Shown piece after piece: positions 27,516 to 36,827 of a stretch of 64,000 nucleotides of DNA (positions are counted from its first letter, which is position 1; the number at the start of each line of letters is the position of its first letter). This stretch comes from Nostoc sp. TCL26-01. GTDB taxonomy: Bacteria > Cyanobacteriota > Cyanobacteriia > Cyanobacteriales > Nostocaceae. Location of the stretch: contig NZ_CP040297.1 of the NCBI RefSeq assembly GCF_013393945.1, forward strand, positions 6,352,809 to 6,416,808, given 5' to 3'. The notes below the pieces were generated by a model that worked only from the letters and a program-made list of their open reading frames with translations, did not search any database and had not been told where the DNA came from. The position numbers and the translations under genes were made by a program.

Positions 27516-28790
27516 ATGTCATCGAGTAAACAAAAAATAGACATCTCCAACCTTGAATCTGCACAACATGATCCTTTTGCGGCGCTAAGGTTTCGAGATT
27601 ATCGATTATTTACAATTGGGCGTGTCCTCTTATTCATTGGCTCGCAAATGCAGACGGTAGCGATTGGCTGGGAACTATACGATCGCACAAATTCCGCTTT
27701 AGCATTAGGTGGTGTGGGGTTAGCTCAAGTCTTACCAATGATTGTCCTCACCTTGATTGCTGGAGATGTGGCTGATAGGCGCGATCGCAAACTGACAATG
27801 CTACTATCAGTATTTTTACTAGTCTTATGTTCCCTAGCTTTGGCAGTATTTTCCTGGACTAAAAGCCCAATTATTTTATTTTATACCTGCTTGGTATTTA
27901 CCGGAATTGCCAGAGCCTTCTTGAAACCTGCCAGTGATGCTTTGATGTGGCAATTGATACCAACTAGTGCTTTTACCAATGCAGCGACTTGGAATAGTAG
28001 TAGTTTTCAGTTAGCCTCAGTTATTGGCCCGGCTTTAGGCGGATTTGGTATTGCCTTTTTAGGAGGGGCAACGGGGGTATATGTGCTGGCAGTGATCGCA
28101 GGTTTGCTATGTTTTATTTTAACGGCAGCGATCGCCAAACCAGAAACCATTCGGACTAAAGAGCCTATTTCTTTGAAAGCACTTTGGGGCGGGGCTAAGT
28201 TTGTCTGGGAAAATCAGTTAATTTTAGCAGCCATTACCTTAGATATGTTTGCAGTGTTGTTAGGAGGAGCGATCGCTCTACTACCTATCTTCGCCAAAGA
28301 TATTTTACACGTGGGGCCATTAGAATTAGGCTACCTGCAAGCAGCCCCTTCCATTGGTGCGTTATTTATGGCTGTTGTACTGGCATATTTACCCCCTTTA
28401 CGTAAAGCCGGGCCAGCCTTACTTTGGTCAGTCCTGGGTTTTGGGATTGTGACAATTATCTTTGGGCTTTCTCGTTGGTTTTGGCTGTCATTATTGATGT
28501 TGGTGTTGAGTGGGGCATTAGACACAATTAGCGTGGTGATTCGCCATACCTTAGTGCAGATTAGAACACCAGATCATTTACGCGGTCGAGTTGCAGCCAT
28601 CAACAGTGTATTTATTAGTGCCTCCAATGAGTTAGGAGGCTTTGAATCAGGTTTAACGGCAGCTTTATTTGGCCCAGTTCTCTCCGTCGTTGGTGGTGGA
28701 ATCGGCACAATTGCTGTAGTGATTGCGGTAGCTGGAATTTGGCCGGGAATTGTCAAATTAGGAGCATTACAAGAGTATGAGAGTAAGTAA
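27516..28790 (+). CDS. MFS transporter, EntS-like (twelve-helix exporter)
   Basis: This integral membrane proton-coupled transporter has 424 residues and about twelve hydrophobic segments. Family marks are FRDYRLFTIGRVLLFIGSQMQ at the first helix, the loop 2-3 motif GDVADRRDRKL (MFS motif A) and RTPDHLRGRVAAINS in the second half. This composition places it with the EntS/DUF894 exporters used for siderophores or small molecules. Cargo is not readable. A standard ATG at 27516 is preceded by aaaaaggatgagc, which offers a weak site. It stands between the ABC exporter and a convergent glycosyltransferase. Confidence 0.9.
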   Translation: MSSSKQKIDISNLESAQHDPFAALRFRDYRLFTIGRVLLFIGSQMQTVAIGWELYDRTNSALALGGVGLAQVLPMIVLTLIAGDVADRRDRKLTMLLSVFLLVLCSLALAVFSWTKSPIILFYTCLVFTGIARAFLKPASDALMWQLIPTSAFTNAATWNSSSFQLASVIGPALGGFGIAFLGGATGVYVLAVIAGLLCFILTAAIAKPETIRTKEPISLKALWGGAKFVWENQLILAAITLDMFAVLLGGAIALLPIFAKDILHVGPLELGYLQAAPSIGALFMAVVLAYLPPLRKAGPALLWSVLGFGIVTIIFGLSRWFWLSLLMLVLSGALDTISVVIRHTLVQIRTPDHLRGRVAAINSVFISASNELGGFESGLTAALFGPVLSVVGGGIGTIAVVIAVAGIWPGIVKLGALQEYESK

Positions 28791-28815
28791 GTGCGATCGC
28801 CTCTTTTGTACACCT

Positions 28816-29817
28816 CTACAAATCATGAAAATATTTTTTTTGCAATTTACTATATATTCTTTGCATAAATAGTTTTGCTAACCGTACTCTTGTCAAACTA
28901 GGAATATTGCTTGATTGATGCTTTTTGTGGTCAAAAAACTCGTTCAATTCATCTAAAATTACTTGCAAACGTTTAATAATATTTTCATGGCGATATTCAG
29001 CCATAAATTCTGCTGATAAATTAAGTGGCGTGAAAGAACTTATGACCTTAAGAATACGTTGCTCATCGTATTCTCTAGAATATCCAGCAATTTTATAGCA
29101 GTTAAATCCTGGATCTAAATAATCTGCAAGTCCACCATTCACGCTGGAAAAAACCTGACAACCACAAGCTAGAGCTTCCATTGGCTGTAATCCAAAACCT
29201 TCACTCACATTTTGTTGCGCCCAGTATTCAGCAGAGTCATAAAGATAAACCTTGGCGCGATTAAATAAACCAGGTAAATCTTCAATATAGGAATTAACTA
29301 CCTCTACTTTACATTTTTCTTGTAAAACCGGAATGAGTTGTTTTAATAAATACTCAGAAGATTTTCTCACCTGCACCAAAACATCTATATCCCTTTCTAA
29401 ATATAAATTTTTAAATTCCTGACTAATTTCATTAGGCAAATAATAAATCAAGTTATCCGGTGATTTTTGTCCCCAATATCCCATTGTATTACGACTCACA
29501 GTAATGATCGGAATACTTGCAGGTAAATCAAATTTATAACCTGCACTGTGAGCATGATAAACAACATTATATGGCTGGAGTTTTGCAGCTAATTTAGCTA
29601 TATCAAAACCCCAACTAATCACAAAAATCACATCATCTAAATTTGGCTCTTGCAGCAAATCATCTAGAAACAACTTACCCTGTTCTCTTTGACGGTAAGT
29701 CACCACATCAGCAGCACAGATTTGTTGTGCCAGTTGCCATGTTTTTAACTCCGCCCACAAACCACCACAGGCAAATTTGCCATCAGTCCCAGGCACTAAA
29801 AAGTATAATTTTCGCAT
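28816..29817 (-). CDS. Glycosyltransferase (GT4-like, GT-B fold)
   Basis: The 333-residue protein begins MRKLYFLVPGTDGKFACGGL and has a C-terminal donor-binding segment: SEGFGLQPMEALACGCQVFSSVNGGLADYL, with the E-x7-E-like pattern of GT4 enzymes (Glu in SEGFG and MEAL). It should move a sugar from a nucleotide-sugar to an unknown acceptor in surface polysaccharide or glycolipid synthesis. No signal or membrane segment is present, as expected for a peripheral cytosolic enzyme. It is a single gene 25 bases from the convergent MFS gene and not within a recognisable polysaccharide cluster. Confidence 0.82.
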   Translation of the reverse strand: MRKLYFLVPGTDGKFACGGLWAELKTWQLAQQICAADVVTYRQREQGKLFLDDLLQEPNLDDVIFVISWGFDIAKLAAKLQPYNVVYHAHSAGYKFDLPASIPIITVSRNTMGYWGQKSPDNLIYYLPNEISQEFKNLYLERDIDVLVQVRKSSEYLLKQLIPVLQEKCKVEVVNSYIEDLPGLFNRAKVYLYDSAEYWAQQNVSEGFGLQPMEALACGCQVFSSVNGGLADYLDPGFNCYKIAGYSREYDEQRILKVISSFTPLNLSAEFMAEYRHENIIKRLQVILDELNEFFDHKKHQSSNIPSLTRVRLAKLFMQRIYSKLQKKYFHDL

Positions 29818-29864
29818 CGAAAAAAATGATGAAATGAGAATAACTGTTGACCAATGACTAATGA

Positions 29865-30524
29865 CTAATTATCCTCCCGCCAGTTTACCTTGACAAAATG
29901 ACCTTGGCGACCCCAAACATCACGAGAAAGTGTAATATTTTCCACTACTAGATTAAAGGGAATCGAAGTAGTGACATATCGCTGGGCAATTAAACCTAAA
30001 TCGGGTGCAAGTTCAGATGCTGTTGTAGCTGCCAAACCTAAGCCAATTAATTGCTCAATGGGGCGAAACGGCAGCATAAGATGTACACCTATAGCAAGCC
30101 CTGCTGTCAATAACATAGCCACTGATAAATTCGTCCCGCAACGGGGATGTACAGCTAAATCCCATTCACCACTTTTCAAGCGGTGGAGAGCAAGGGCAAC
30201 TGCACGCCGCAAATCACTGATGTTGACTTCCCCATATAGGTAAAATCCTTGGTCAGTAGACAAGCCACCTAGTAATTCATTATCCAGTTGAACTGTGCTG
30301 GGTTTGATTTTAGGGGTTTGCAGGTTTCTAGTTTCACTCAAAACCCAAACTGTAGCGTGTTCCAGAGCATGAACTTGCCTTACCATCAAAATTTCTTTCA
30401 ACCCTGGGATAAAAGATAACTGCTTGAGTAAGTCAGCATCTTGGGTTGGTTGAGGCGTTATCCAATCGAAATTTAAGAAATCAAGGGGAGACGAACTACC
30501 TTGAGCTGAAGCAGAGGTATTCAT
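29865..30524 (-). CDS. DUF6391-like protein with C-terminal membrane segments
   Basis: The 219-residue protein has a conserved-looking core: ILMVRQVHALEHATVWVLSE followed by LGGLSTDQGFYLYGEV, DLRRAVALALHRLKSGEW and HPRCGTNLSVAMLLTAGLAIG. One hydrophobic hairpin (about 150-190) suggests membrane association. It matches a cyanobacterial protein family of unknown function (I believe DUF6391). The internal ATG at 30524 is preferred; the frame can extend six codons. The TAG stop lies in a heptamer repeat array. The role is unknown, but a HALEHA pattern invites a metal site reading, which is inference. Confidence 0.7.
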   Translation of the reverse strand: MNTSASAQGSSSPLDFLNFDWITPQPTQDADLLKQLSFIPGLKEILMVRQVHALEHATVWVLSETRNLQTPKIKPSTVQLDNELLGGLSTDQGFYLYGEVNISDLRRAVALALHRLKSGEWDLAVHPRCGTNLSVAMLLTAGLAIGVHLMLPFRPIEQLIGLGLAATTASELAPDLGLIAQRYVTTSIPFNLVVENITLSRDVWGRQGHFVKVNWREDN

Positions 30525-30629
30525 AACAACACTGCTCCTCAAGCTGATGGAGCAATAGAGATTTCTTACAAATGTAGCGCTTGTCGCTAGGGATTGTTGC
30601 TAATTTTTGTTGATGATTTCTCAAATATT

Positions 30630-30725
30630 TAGGGAGTAGTGAGTGCTGAGTGCTGAGTTATGAGTGCTGAGTGAGAGAGTGAGTTAAGAAGTTTTTCTCC
30701 CCCGCTCCCCTGCTTCTCTACTCCC
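30630..30725. repeat. Heptamer repeats (gagtgct / gagttat)
   Basis: Runs of gtgctga units followed by cccctgc-rich low-complexity DNA occupy the gap between ccsA and the next gene. No gene is seen. Confidence 0.75.
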
Positions 30726-30743
30726 TGCCTGTTAATGAAGATG

Positions 30744-31799
30744 TTACAAAAACCAGCCGTAAGAATGTAAACCCTTACCCAAAAGATTGACACCAAGATA
30801 GCAAATCCAGACAACAACAAAGCCACTAGCTGCTAAAATTGCGGGACGGCGGCCTTGCCAACCACGAGTAATTCTCGCGTGGAGGTAGGCGGCAAAGACC
30901 AACCAAGTAATCAAAGCCCAAGTCTCCTTGGGGTCCCAACTCCAGTAAGAACCCCAAGCTTCATTTGCCCAAACTGCACCCGCAATAATGCCAATTGTCA
31001 GCAGAGGAAATCCTAGCCCAATAATCCGATAGCTAATATTGTCTAAGGTTTCAGCAAGGCTGAGACGTTGGGGTGAAAGGGGTTCAGCCGATGTCAAAGT
31101 GGGAGACTCAGAAGTAGCAGCTAAATTTAATACAGCAGTGTTACTATTACCGTTGTTTTGGCTTTCTAACCGAGCAAAGCCGTTATTTTCCACAGGTGAT
31201 GTTGCTGGTTGTGTAACTAATTCTCCGGCCTTGAGTAAGCGGTAGCCGTTACTACGATAGCCACCGTTACCGAAAGAACTGCCTTGCAGTTGAATATTTT
31301 TACCGCGAGTAACTATCAAAAATGCGATCGCCAACAAAGCACCCACCATCAATGCTGCATAACTTAACATCATCACACTAACGTGCATCATCAGCCAATT
31401 TGACTTAAGTGCCGGGACTAAAGGCTCAGATAACTGCATCTCTGACGGCAAAGTCAAAGTAGCAAAAGCCACAATACTCATAGCCACAGGTGCAGTAAAA
31501 ACCCCTACTAAGCGACTACGGCTAGAATTTTCCGCAATTAGATGAACAGTAGTAATTCCCCAAGATAAAAAGAACAGCGATTCATACAAATTACTCAAGG
31601 GAAAATACCCAGCCTCAATCCAGCGCGCCCCCAGAAGGGTAGCTATGCACAAATTGGCGATCGCCATCCCAGCTGTTCCCAAAGCATTCATGACTGCTAA
31701 ACTGGGAAACGCTGCTCCTACCCAATACACCAGCATAGTCAGGAATAACACAGCAAAGGAAGCATTATCTAACCAGTTCTGGAGCAAAACCAGATTCAT
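30744..31799 (-). CDS. ccsA: Cytochrome c biogenesis heme-handling protein CcsA
   Basis: This thylakoid or plasma membrane protein exports and attaches heme to apocytochromes c with the Ccs1 (CcsB) partner, in the System II pathway. The tryptophan-rich WWD domain is clear near the C-terminus: WANEAWGSYWSWDPKETW (about residues 278-295), flanked by conserved His in AYLHARITRGW and LHSYGWF. About eight hydrophobic segments are present. An insert of about 80 polar residues between helices (about 170-250) is less conserved and is longer than in plastid CcsA. The length of 351 is usual for cyanobacteria. Ccs1 is not nearby. Annotation pipelines often call this protein CcsB. Confidence 0.92.
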   Translation of the reverse strand: MNLVLLQNWLDNASFAVLFLTMLVYWVGAAFPSLAVMNALGTAGMAIANLCIATLLGARWIEAGYFPLSNLYESLFFLSWGITTVHLIAENSSRSRLVGVFTAPVAMSIVAFATLTLPSEMQLSEPLVPALKSNWLMMHVSVMMLSYAALMVGALLAIAFLIVTRGKNIQLQGSSFGNGGYRSNGYRLLKAGELVTQPATSPVENNGFARLESQNNGNSNTAVLNLAATSESPTLTSAEPLSPQRLSLAETLDNISYRIIGLGFPLLTIGIIAGAVWANEAWGSYWSWDPKETWALITWLVFAAYLHARITRGWQGRRPAILAASGFVVVWICYLGVNLLGKGLHSYGWFL

Positions 31800-31975
31800 A
31801 AAGTGTTCTCCGCAATGGATTTTAAAAAATCATTCATTCTTACTTCTTTGATCCTATCTGCTCTGGGGAATGCAAAATGCAAAATTCACAATTAAAGAAA
31901 AAGATCAGGAAGACAAGGGAGTAATGAGCATAGCTCTCTCAAGATGACATGAACATCCTATTTGTTGCTTTTTCT

Positions 31976-32063
31976 CTCTGTGCCTTTGTGTCTCCGTGGT
32001 TAGATAAGTTATTTTGTACCACAGAGACACGTTCGCAAAGCGTCTCGCAGAGAAGGCACAGAG
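31976..32063. repeat. Inverted repeat with ctctgtgcc / ggcacagag arms
   Basis: The left arm, ctctgtgcctttgtgtctcc and gtggt, pairs imperfectly with the right arm from accacagagacac to ggcacagag. The right arm carries an extra palindrome, ttcgcaaagcgtctcgc. It is related to the element at 15240. It fills part of the 31800-32110 gap, which holds no gene. Confidence 0.65.
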
Positions 32064-32110
32064 GAATTTTTCACTAAGTAAAGGAGATAACAAAACTCTT
32101 TACTCGGCAA

Positions 32111-33805
32111 TCACTTTGATTTCTTGAGTGTCAAAAAAATATCATAACGACTACTGCGGTTATCACTGACTGCTGCTGTCACACCGATGGAACGTGTCGC
32201 ATCTAATAAAGTTTGTTGTTGAGGTATGAGTCTTGGTAAGGGGAAATTTTTCGCTGTCTGTTCTACATCTAGATAGAATTGTCCGTTCGTGGGATTGGGT
32301 TCTGTTGGTACTGTCTGTTGAAATGCCAAATTATCAGCAAGTGGATTGTGCGGTTTAGGCAAAATTTTATCAGTGATGGGCGCACCGATCGCTAAGAAAG
32401 CCACATCTCCATCTAACCAACCATGAATTGCTGTACGTGTACCAAAAGGGCTAATCCAGTTGACAACAGGTTTTCCGGCGACTGTTGCTGATTGGATTTG
32501 GAACTGATATTGATTTTTCATCACATCATCTAGCTTTCTGATAGCTGCTTTCGCCTTTTGAGTATCGTTGGCTTGAATCATGAACACTAAAGCTAAACGA
32601 AAATCTTCTGTGGAACCCGGTTTGGGAGTACCTGGAATCAGTGAGACGGCAAACTCACCTCTCATCCAACTGAGTAAATCTCTTTCTAAATCTAAATTTA
32701 TTAAAGATTTTACTCCACTCCGCATTTGTTCTGGTGTGATGGGCGCGAGGGGGTTGCCTTGAGATGTTAAAACGTAGTCACTCCATAACTGTTGTAAATC
32801 ACCACCAGATAGCATCATGATAGTTTCTGCTGGTATGCGATTCTGCATATTTCCCGCGTTGTTTTCGACTGTGAGTACACGTTGACTACGGGGGTTGAGC
32901 CAAGAAACTCCTTTGATCCTCACCCCAGTTGACTCTAACGTCACGGTTCCCGCTAAACCCTGGTTATTTTGCAGTTGTGCTAGAACTTGCGCTGGTAAGC
33001 GACGATTTGGTGCAACGGCGGCAATTTTGGCAGCGTTGGGTATATTGACATAAAACTGCGCTAGAGGCTGATAACTAGCAATTTTCGGGAAATTATCAGC
33101 AAAACCCCCAGTAGTTGCTAAGGATGTCTTATTTTTATAGGCATCAATTGCCCGTTCTGTTACTTGAGTATTATCAGTAATTACCAGGAAACGTTCATCT
33201 ATGAAAGCGGCTGAGATGTTTTCTCCAGTTTGTCCTTCACTTTGTTGAATTGTGATCCCTTGATAAGTCTTACTGCTCCATTTAGTTGCATTCGGTGTTT
33301 TTGGTTGGGATAAGATACTTTTAGCCTTATTGGCATCTTTCACTGGTAAAACCATGACTATTGACTGCTGGTTAGTTCTACTATTTCCATTAGTCGATAC
33401 TGGTTTAGGTGCAGATTGGCGGATCTCAGGAGCTAAGATAGCGATCGTAACTTCATCGCCTACCCAAGGTTGAATATCTTTCTCGAAATTGTAACCGTTG
33501 CTGGTGAGAAAGCGATCGCGCAACTGCTGCAAATTTTGATTGAGAATCAATTGGGTATCTTTCGTCCCAAATTCTTGTAACTGCTGCCACTGTTGAGGAT
33601 CTGTCGTCAGAGAAACAGCCAATAAAGCATCTTGAGGAATGATATTAGCCCCAACTAACAAGTTTCTAGAAAATAATTGTTCTTGGTTCAACAACCAATA
33701 TGCTGCTGCGCCACCACTAATCAACAACCCAGCAGCCGAGAGTGTCAGCACTAAGGACGGTTTCTTTCTTTTCTTCATGGGAACAGACAAAATAGGTGGT
33801 GTCAT
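32111..33805 (-). CDS. DUF3352 family protein, membrane-anchored
   Basis: The 564-residue protein has a basic start (PMKKRKKPS), one membrane helix (about residues 20-40), and a large extracytoplasmic part. Conserved features of the DUF3352 family are visible: ANIIPQDALLAVSLTTDPQQW, FEKDIQPWVGDEVTIAI, VLPVKDANKAKSIL, FIDERFLVITDN, and LLSWMRGEFAVSLIP. The family is found in cyanobacteria and other bacteria with no assigned function. The ATG at 33805 is preferred over a TTG one codon earlier; a start at 33778 (MKKRKK) is also possible. It is a single gene, with nothing visible about regulation. Confidence 0.85.
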   Translation of the reverse strand: MTPPILSVPMKKRKKPSLVLTLSAAGLLISGGAAAYWLLNQEQLFSRNLLVGANIIPQDALLAVSLTTDPQQWQQLQEFGTKDTQLILNQNLQQLRDRFLTSNGYNFEKDIQPWVGDEVTIAILAPEIRQSAPKPVSTNGNSRTNQQSIVMVLPVKDANKAKSILSQPKTPNATKWSSKTYQGITIQQSEGQTGENISAAFIDERFLVITDNTQVTERAIDAYKNKTSLATTGGFADNFPKIASYQPLAQFYVNIPNAAKIAAVAPNRRLPAQVLAQLQNNQGLAGTVTLESTGVRIKGVSWLNPRSQRVLTVENNAGNMQNRIPAETIMMLSGGDLQQLWSDYVLTSQGNPLAPITPEQMRSGVKSLINLDLERDLLSWMRGEFAVSLIPGTPKPGSTEDFRLALVFMIQANDTQKAKAAIRKLDDVMKNQYQFQIQSATVAGKPVVNWISPFGTRTAIHGWLDGDVAFLAIGAPITDKILPKPHNPLADNLAFQQTVPTEPNPTNGQFYLDVEQTAKNFPLPRLIPQQQTLLDATRSIGVTAAVSDNRSSRYDIFLTLKKSK

Positions 33806-33899
33806 CAAAACCTACACCTCATAATGGCAAATTCACTACTGTCTTGAATGACGATAGTTAAGCCGTATAGTTAATAAATTATTCATCTCAAAAATTTTC

Positions 33900-34529
33900 C
33901 TATACTTTGCCATCATCAGGACTCAGTTGCATCGCTCCCAAGTATTTAGTTAAGTAAGGTGAAAAAACTTCATAGATTAAAGTTAAAGGTTGCCCATGAT
34001 GCCAAAATAGGTAATGGCGACCCCAAAAAGGCCCTTTAACACCAAACCCTGATTCCAAAGCATCCGAGTATCCACAATAGATTCCCCGCACATCTCTATA
34101 CAACTCTGTACGGAGACGTGCCAGACTAGCCCAAATCGGTAATGAACGATTCTGCAAATACTCATCTACATGACTCGCTTCCCACCATGATGTAGCATAG
34201 GCTAATCGCTGACCTGATGCAGTACGTAGCCAGACTTGCCGCCTGAGTCTTGGTTCGGGAACAGATTGAATTAAATCCGGCGCACCATCCAAGTCTGTAC
34301 CAATCAAGGACATATCAATTACATCTACTTCTGTGGGTTCACCTGTGAGTAATTCCAAATGTCTCGTGGGCGAACCATCGCCTAAAAGCATCAGTTGCCA
34401 AGCCGGAGCCAACTGGGTATGAGGCAAACTTTGTCTGATTACTTCTTCCCCACCTTGCCAAATCGGGGTGAGGCGATGCCACGCTGCTGGCAGTGTTGAG
34501 TTGTTGCTTGGAGTAAAAGTTGCAGTCAA
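33900..34529 (-). CDS. Chorismate lyase-like protein (cyanobacterial, for 4-hydroxybenzoate)
   Basis: This protein is likely to split pyruvate from chorismate to give 4-hydroxybenzoate, the head-group precursor of plastoquinone in cyanobacteria. The 209-residue protein has the family marks RLRRQVWLRTASGQRLAYATSWW, a central Arg-x-Arg-x-Val strand, and a C-terminal FWGRHYLFWHHGQPLTLIYEVFSP, where RHY and the late Glu are expected at the active site. No ATG is available at the N-terminus, so TTG at 34529 is used; this is the only start that keeps the segment AAWHRLTPIW. Function is assigned by family. It lies beside the tRNA-Leu gene on the same strand. Confidence 0.82.
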   Translation of the reverse strand: MTATFTPSNNSTLPAAWHRLTPIWQGGEEVIRQSLPHTQLAPAWQLMLLGDGSPTRHLELLTGEPTEVDVIDMSLIGTDLDGAPDLIQSVPEPRLRRQVWLRTASGQRLAYATSWWEASHVDEYLQNRSLPIWASLARLRTELYRDVRGIYCGYSDALESGFGVKGPFWGRHYLFWHHGQPLTLIYEVFSPYLTKYLGAMQLSPDDGKV

Positions 34530-34662
34530 TGTTCTTTACAAAAGTTCACTTACTTCTATAAAAGCACAAAAACTTGGAATTAAGTCCATAGTCAAAGGTC
34601 AATAGTCAACTTTGAGTTGTTGAACTACTGACCTTTTAAAAGTGACTATGGTCACTAAAAAA

Positions 34663-34743
34663 TGCGGATGGCGAGACTCGAACTCGCAAGGCAAAGCCAC
34701 ACGCACCTCAAGCGTGCGCGTATACCAATTCCGCCACATCCGC
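34663..34743 (-). tRNA. tRNA-Leu, anticodon GAG
   Basis: The minus strand folds as a cloverleaf: acceptor gcggatg / catccgc, D-arm gcg...cgc, anticodon stem cacgc / gcgtg with loop ttgaggt (anticodon GAG), a long variable arm (tggctttgcctt) as in class II tRNAs, and T-arm gcgag-ttcgagt-ctcgc. The discriminator is A and CCA is not encoded. It would read CUC and CUU codons. The length is 81 bases. Confidence 0.95.
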
Positions 34744-34912
34744 ACGAGTTGTACGATTAGTAATTATAACACAAAAACTATAAGAAGATAAAGGTAAAAT
34801 TGAATTTGCCAAAATTTTCGGGTGTGTCCAAAAATTTCTCCAAGGAAGATACCAGACTGACAGAAATGTAGTAGCGCTACAAGTGATATTACAAGAGAGG
34901 GTGTAGGGGTTT

Positions 34913-34953
34913 AACAGTTATCAGTTTTAAGTCCCTGATAACTGATAACTGTT
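34913..34953. repeat. Inverted repeat of aacagttatcag upstream of accC
   Basis: The 12-base arm aacagttatcag (34913-34924) is exactly complementary to ctgataactgtt (34942-34953); ctgataa also repeats in tandem. It lies 130-170 bases before accC. It may be only a repeat, or a leader hairpin. The rest of 34744-35085 shows no gene. Confidence 0.6.
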
Positions 34954-35085
34954 CACTGTTCACTGATTTAAAGATAAGCCTGGGGTATCTCCTGTCATAA
35001 TTTGGATAAAGCGATGCTTACACGCTGTTGCAACTTGGATGGGAGACAATTTCTATCTACTGGTACTGATATCGAAAGCTAGAAA

Positions 35086-36429
35086 ATGAAGTTTGACAAA
35101 ATATTAATTGCTAATCGGGGAGAAATCGCGCTGCGCATTCTCCGCGCCTGTGAAGAAATGGGGATTGCGACGATCGCAGTTCACTCGACTGTTGACCGGA
35201 ATGCTCTTCACGTCCAACTTGCTGACGAAGCGGTTTGTATTGGCGAACCTGCTAGCGGTAAAAGTTATTTGAATATTCCCAATATTATTGCCGCCGCTTT
35301 AACACGCAATGCTAGTGCCATTCATCCTGGTTATGGCTTTTTGGCAGAAAATGCCAAATTTGCCGAAATATGTGCAGATCATCACATTGCCTTTATTGGC
35401 CCGACCCCAGAAGCAATTCGGCTGATGGGGGATAAATCCACGGCAAAGGAAACCATGCAAAAGGCTGGTGTACCCACAGTACCAGGTAGTGATGGCTTGG
35501 TAGAAACTGAGATGGAGGGATTAGCCCTAGCAAAAGATATCGGTTATCCGGTGATGATCAAAGCCACGGCTGGTGGTGGTGGTCGGGGGATGCGCTTGGT
35601 GCGATCGCCTGATGAATTTGTGAAACTATTTTTAGCGGCTCAAGGTGAAGCGGGTGCAGCTTTTGGTAATTCTGGTGTTTATCTTGAAAAATTCATCGAA
35701 CGCCCCCGCCACATCGAATTCCAAATTTTGGCTGATAACTACGGTAATGTCATCCACCTGGGTGAACGGGATTGTTCCATTCAGCGCCGGAATCAAAAGT
35801 TACTGGAAGAAGCCCCCAGTCCAGCCCTCGACTCAGACCTACGCGAGAAAATGGGACAAGCAGCCGTGAAAGCTGCCCAGTTCATCAACTACACTGGAGC
35901 CGGCACCATCGAGTTTCTCCTAGATAAATCGGGTAAGTTTTATTTCATGGAAATGAATACCCGGATTCAGGTAGAGCATCCTGTGACGGAGATGATTACA
36001 GGGGTAGACTTATTAGTTGAGCAAATCAGAATTGCCCAAGGAGAAAGACTGAAGCTGACTCAAGACCAAGTTGTTTTACGCGGTCATGCGATCGAGTGTC
36101 GCATCAACGCCGAAGATCCAGACCATGATTTCCGCCCAGCCCCAGGACGGATAAGCGGCTATCTCCCCCCCGGTGGCCCCGGTGTGCGGATTGATTCTCA
36201 TGTTTACACCGATTACCAAATTCCCCCTTACTACGACTCTCTCATCGGTAAATTAATTGTCTGGGGGCCAGATCGGTCAACAGCTATTAACCGCATGAAA
36301 CGCGCTCTCAGGGAATGTGCAATTACTGGATTGCCCACAACCATAGCATTCCACCAAAAAATCATGGAAAATGCTCAGTTTTTAGAGGGTCAGGTTTATA
36401 CCAGTTTCATTCAGGACATGAAAATGTAG
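35086..36429 (+). CDS. accC: Biotin carboxylase subunit of acetyl-CoA carboxylase
   Basis: This enzyme carboxylates biotin on the carrier protein AccB using ATP and bicarbonate, the first half-reaction of fatty acid synthesis. The 447-residue length and start MKFDKILIANRGEIALRIL are typical. The glycine-rich ATP loop is KATAGGGGRGMRLV (about residues 159-172), with EKFIERPRHIEFQILAD, then FYFMEMNTRIQVEHPVTEM with the metal-binding Glu, Asn and Arg. The C-terminal CRINAEDP and NLRPAPG-type FRPAPGRI segments are intact. It stands alone; accB is not adjacent, as is usual in cyanobacteria. Confidence 0.97.
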   Translation: MKFDKILIANRGEIALRILRACEEMGIATIAVHSTVDRNALHVQLADEAVCIGEPASGKSYLNIPNIIAAALTRNASAIHPGYGFLAENAKFAEICADHHIAFIGPTPEAIRLMGDKSTAKETMQKAGVPTVPGSDGLVETEMEGLALAKDIGYPVMIKATAGGGGRGMRLVRSPDEFVKLFLAAQGEAGAAFGNSGVYLEKFIERPRHIEFQILADNYGNVIHLGERDCSIQRRNQKLLEEAPSPALDSDLREKMGQAAVKAAQFINYTGAGTIEFLLDKSGKFYFMEMNTRIQVEHPVTEMITGVDLLVEQIRIAQGERLKLTQDQVVLRGHAIECRINAEDPDHDFRPAPGRISGYLPPGGPGVRIDSHVYTDYQIPPYYDSLIGKLIVWGPDRSTAINRMKRALRECAITGLPTTIAFHQKIMENAQFLEGQVYTSFIQDMKM

Positions 36430-36475
36430 GGGATGAAAAAGTTGGTATCAATCCTCATATCTTGCACCTAGCCCT

Positions 36476-36647
36476 GGCGATTAGAAATCGTGGCTATACA
36501 AACAAAGTTCCTTCGGATTCGCCAGTTCCCTACGGCGGGAAACCCGCCTACAGGACTGGTCTCACCGCCTACGCGGACTAATCCAAAATCAAGGTTTTCA
36601 ACCCGCGCAGGCGGGTTTTGCCTGTGTAGACGCGACTTCCAGTCGCC
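36476..36647. repeat. 172-base MITE-like element, same family as 2672-2788
   Basis: Ends ggcgattagaaatcgtggct and its inverted counterpart (about 36619-36647, reading ggcgactggaagtcgcgtct on the other strand) match over about 29 bases with seven or so differences. The interior holds nested palindromes: ccctacggcgggaaacccgcc-type and acccgcgcaggcgggt. It encodes nothing. It begins about 50 bases after accC. Confidence 0.72.
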
Positions 36648-36723
36648 TGGTGCTGAGTAATTTTTCTTTCTCTGATAAATTTAGACATCTTCAGAAATTA
36701 ATTCTGCGTTGCCCGAAATCCTT

Positions 36724-36752
36724 GTAGAGACGTTGCACTGCAACGTCTCTAC
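36724..36752. repeat. 29-base palindrome of the gtagagacgttgca family
   Basis: Exact 14-base arms flank a single c. It lies 76 bases before the small DUF6887-like gene. The remainder of 36430-36827 is repeat or featureless. Confidence 0.85.
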
Positions 36753-36827
36753 ATTGAATTTATTCTTGTTAGCTGGAGATAACATAGAAATAGAAATCTA
36801 TCACAATGGTCTTTGGAGGTTTTTGTG

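Noticed and set aside
34663..34743. tRNA-Leu as integration site of a mobile element
   Set aside because: No integrase gene and no duplicated tRNA end were seen in the neighbourhood.
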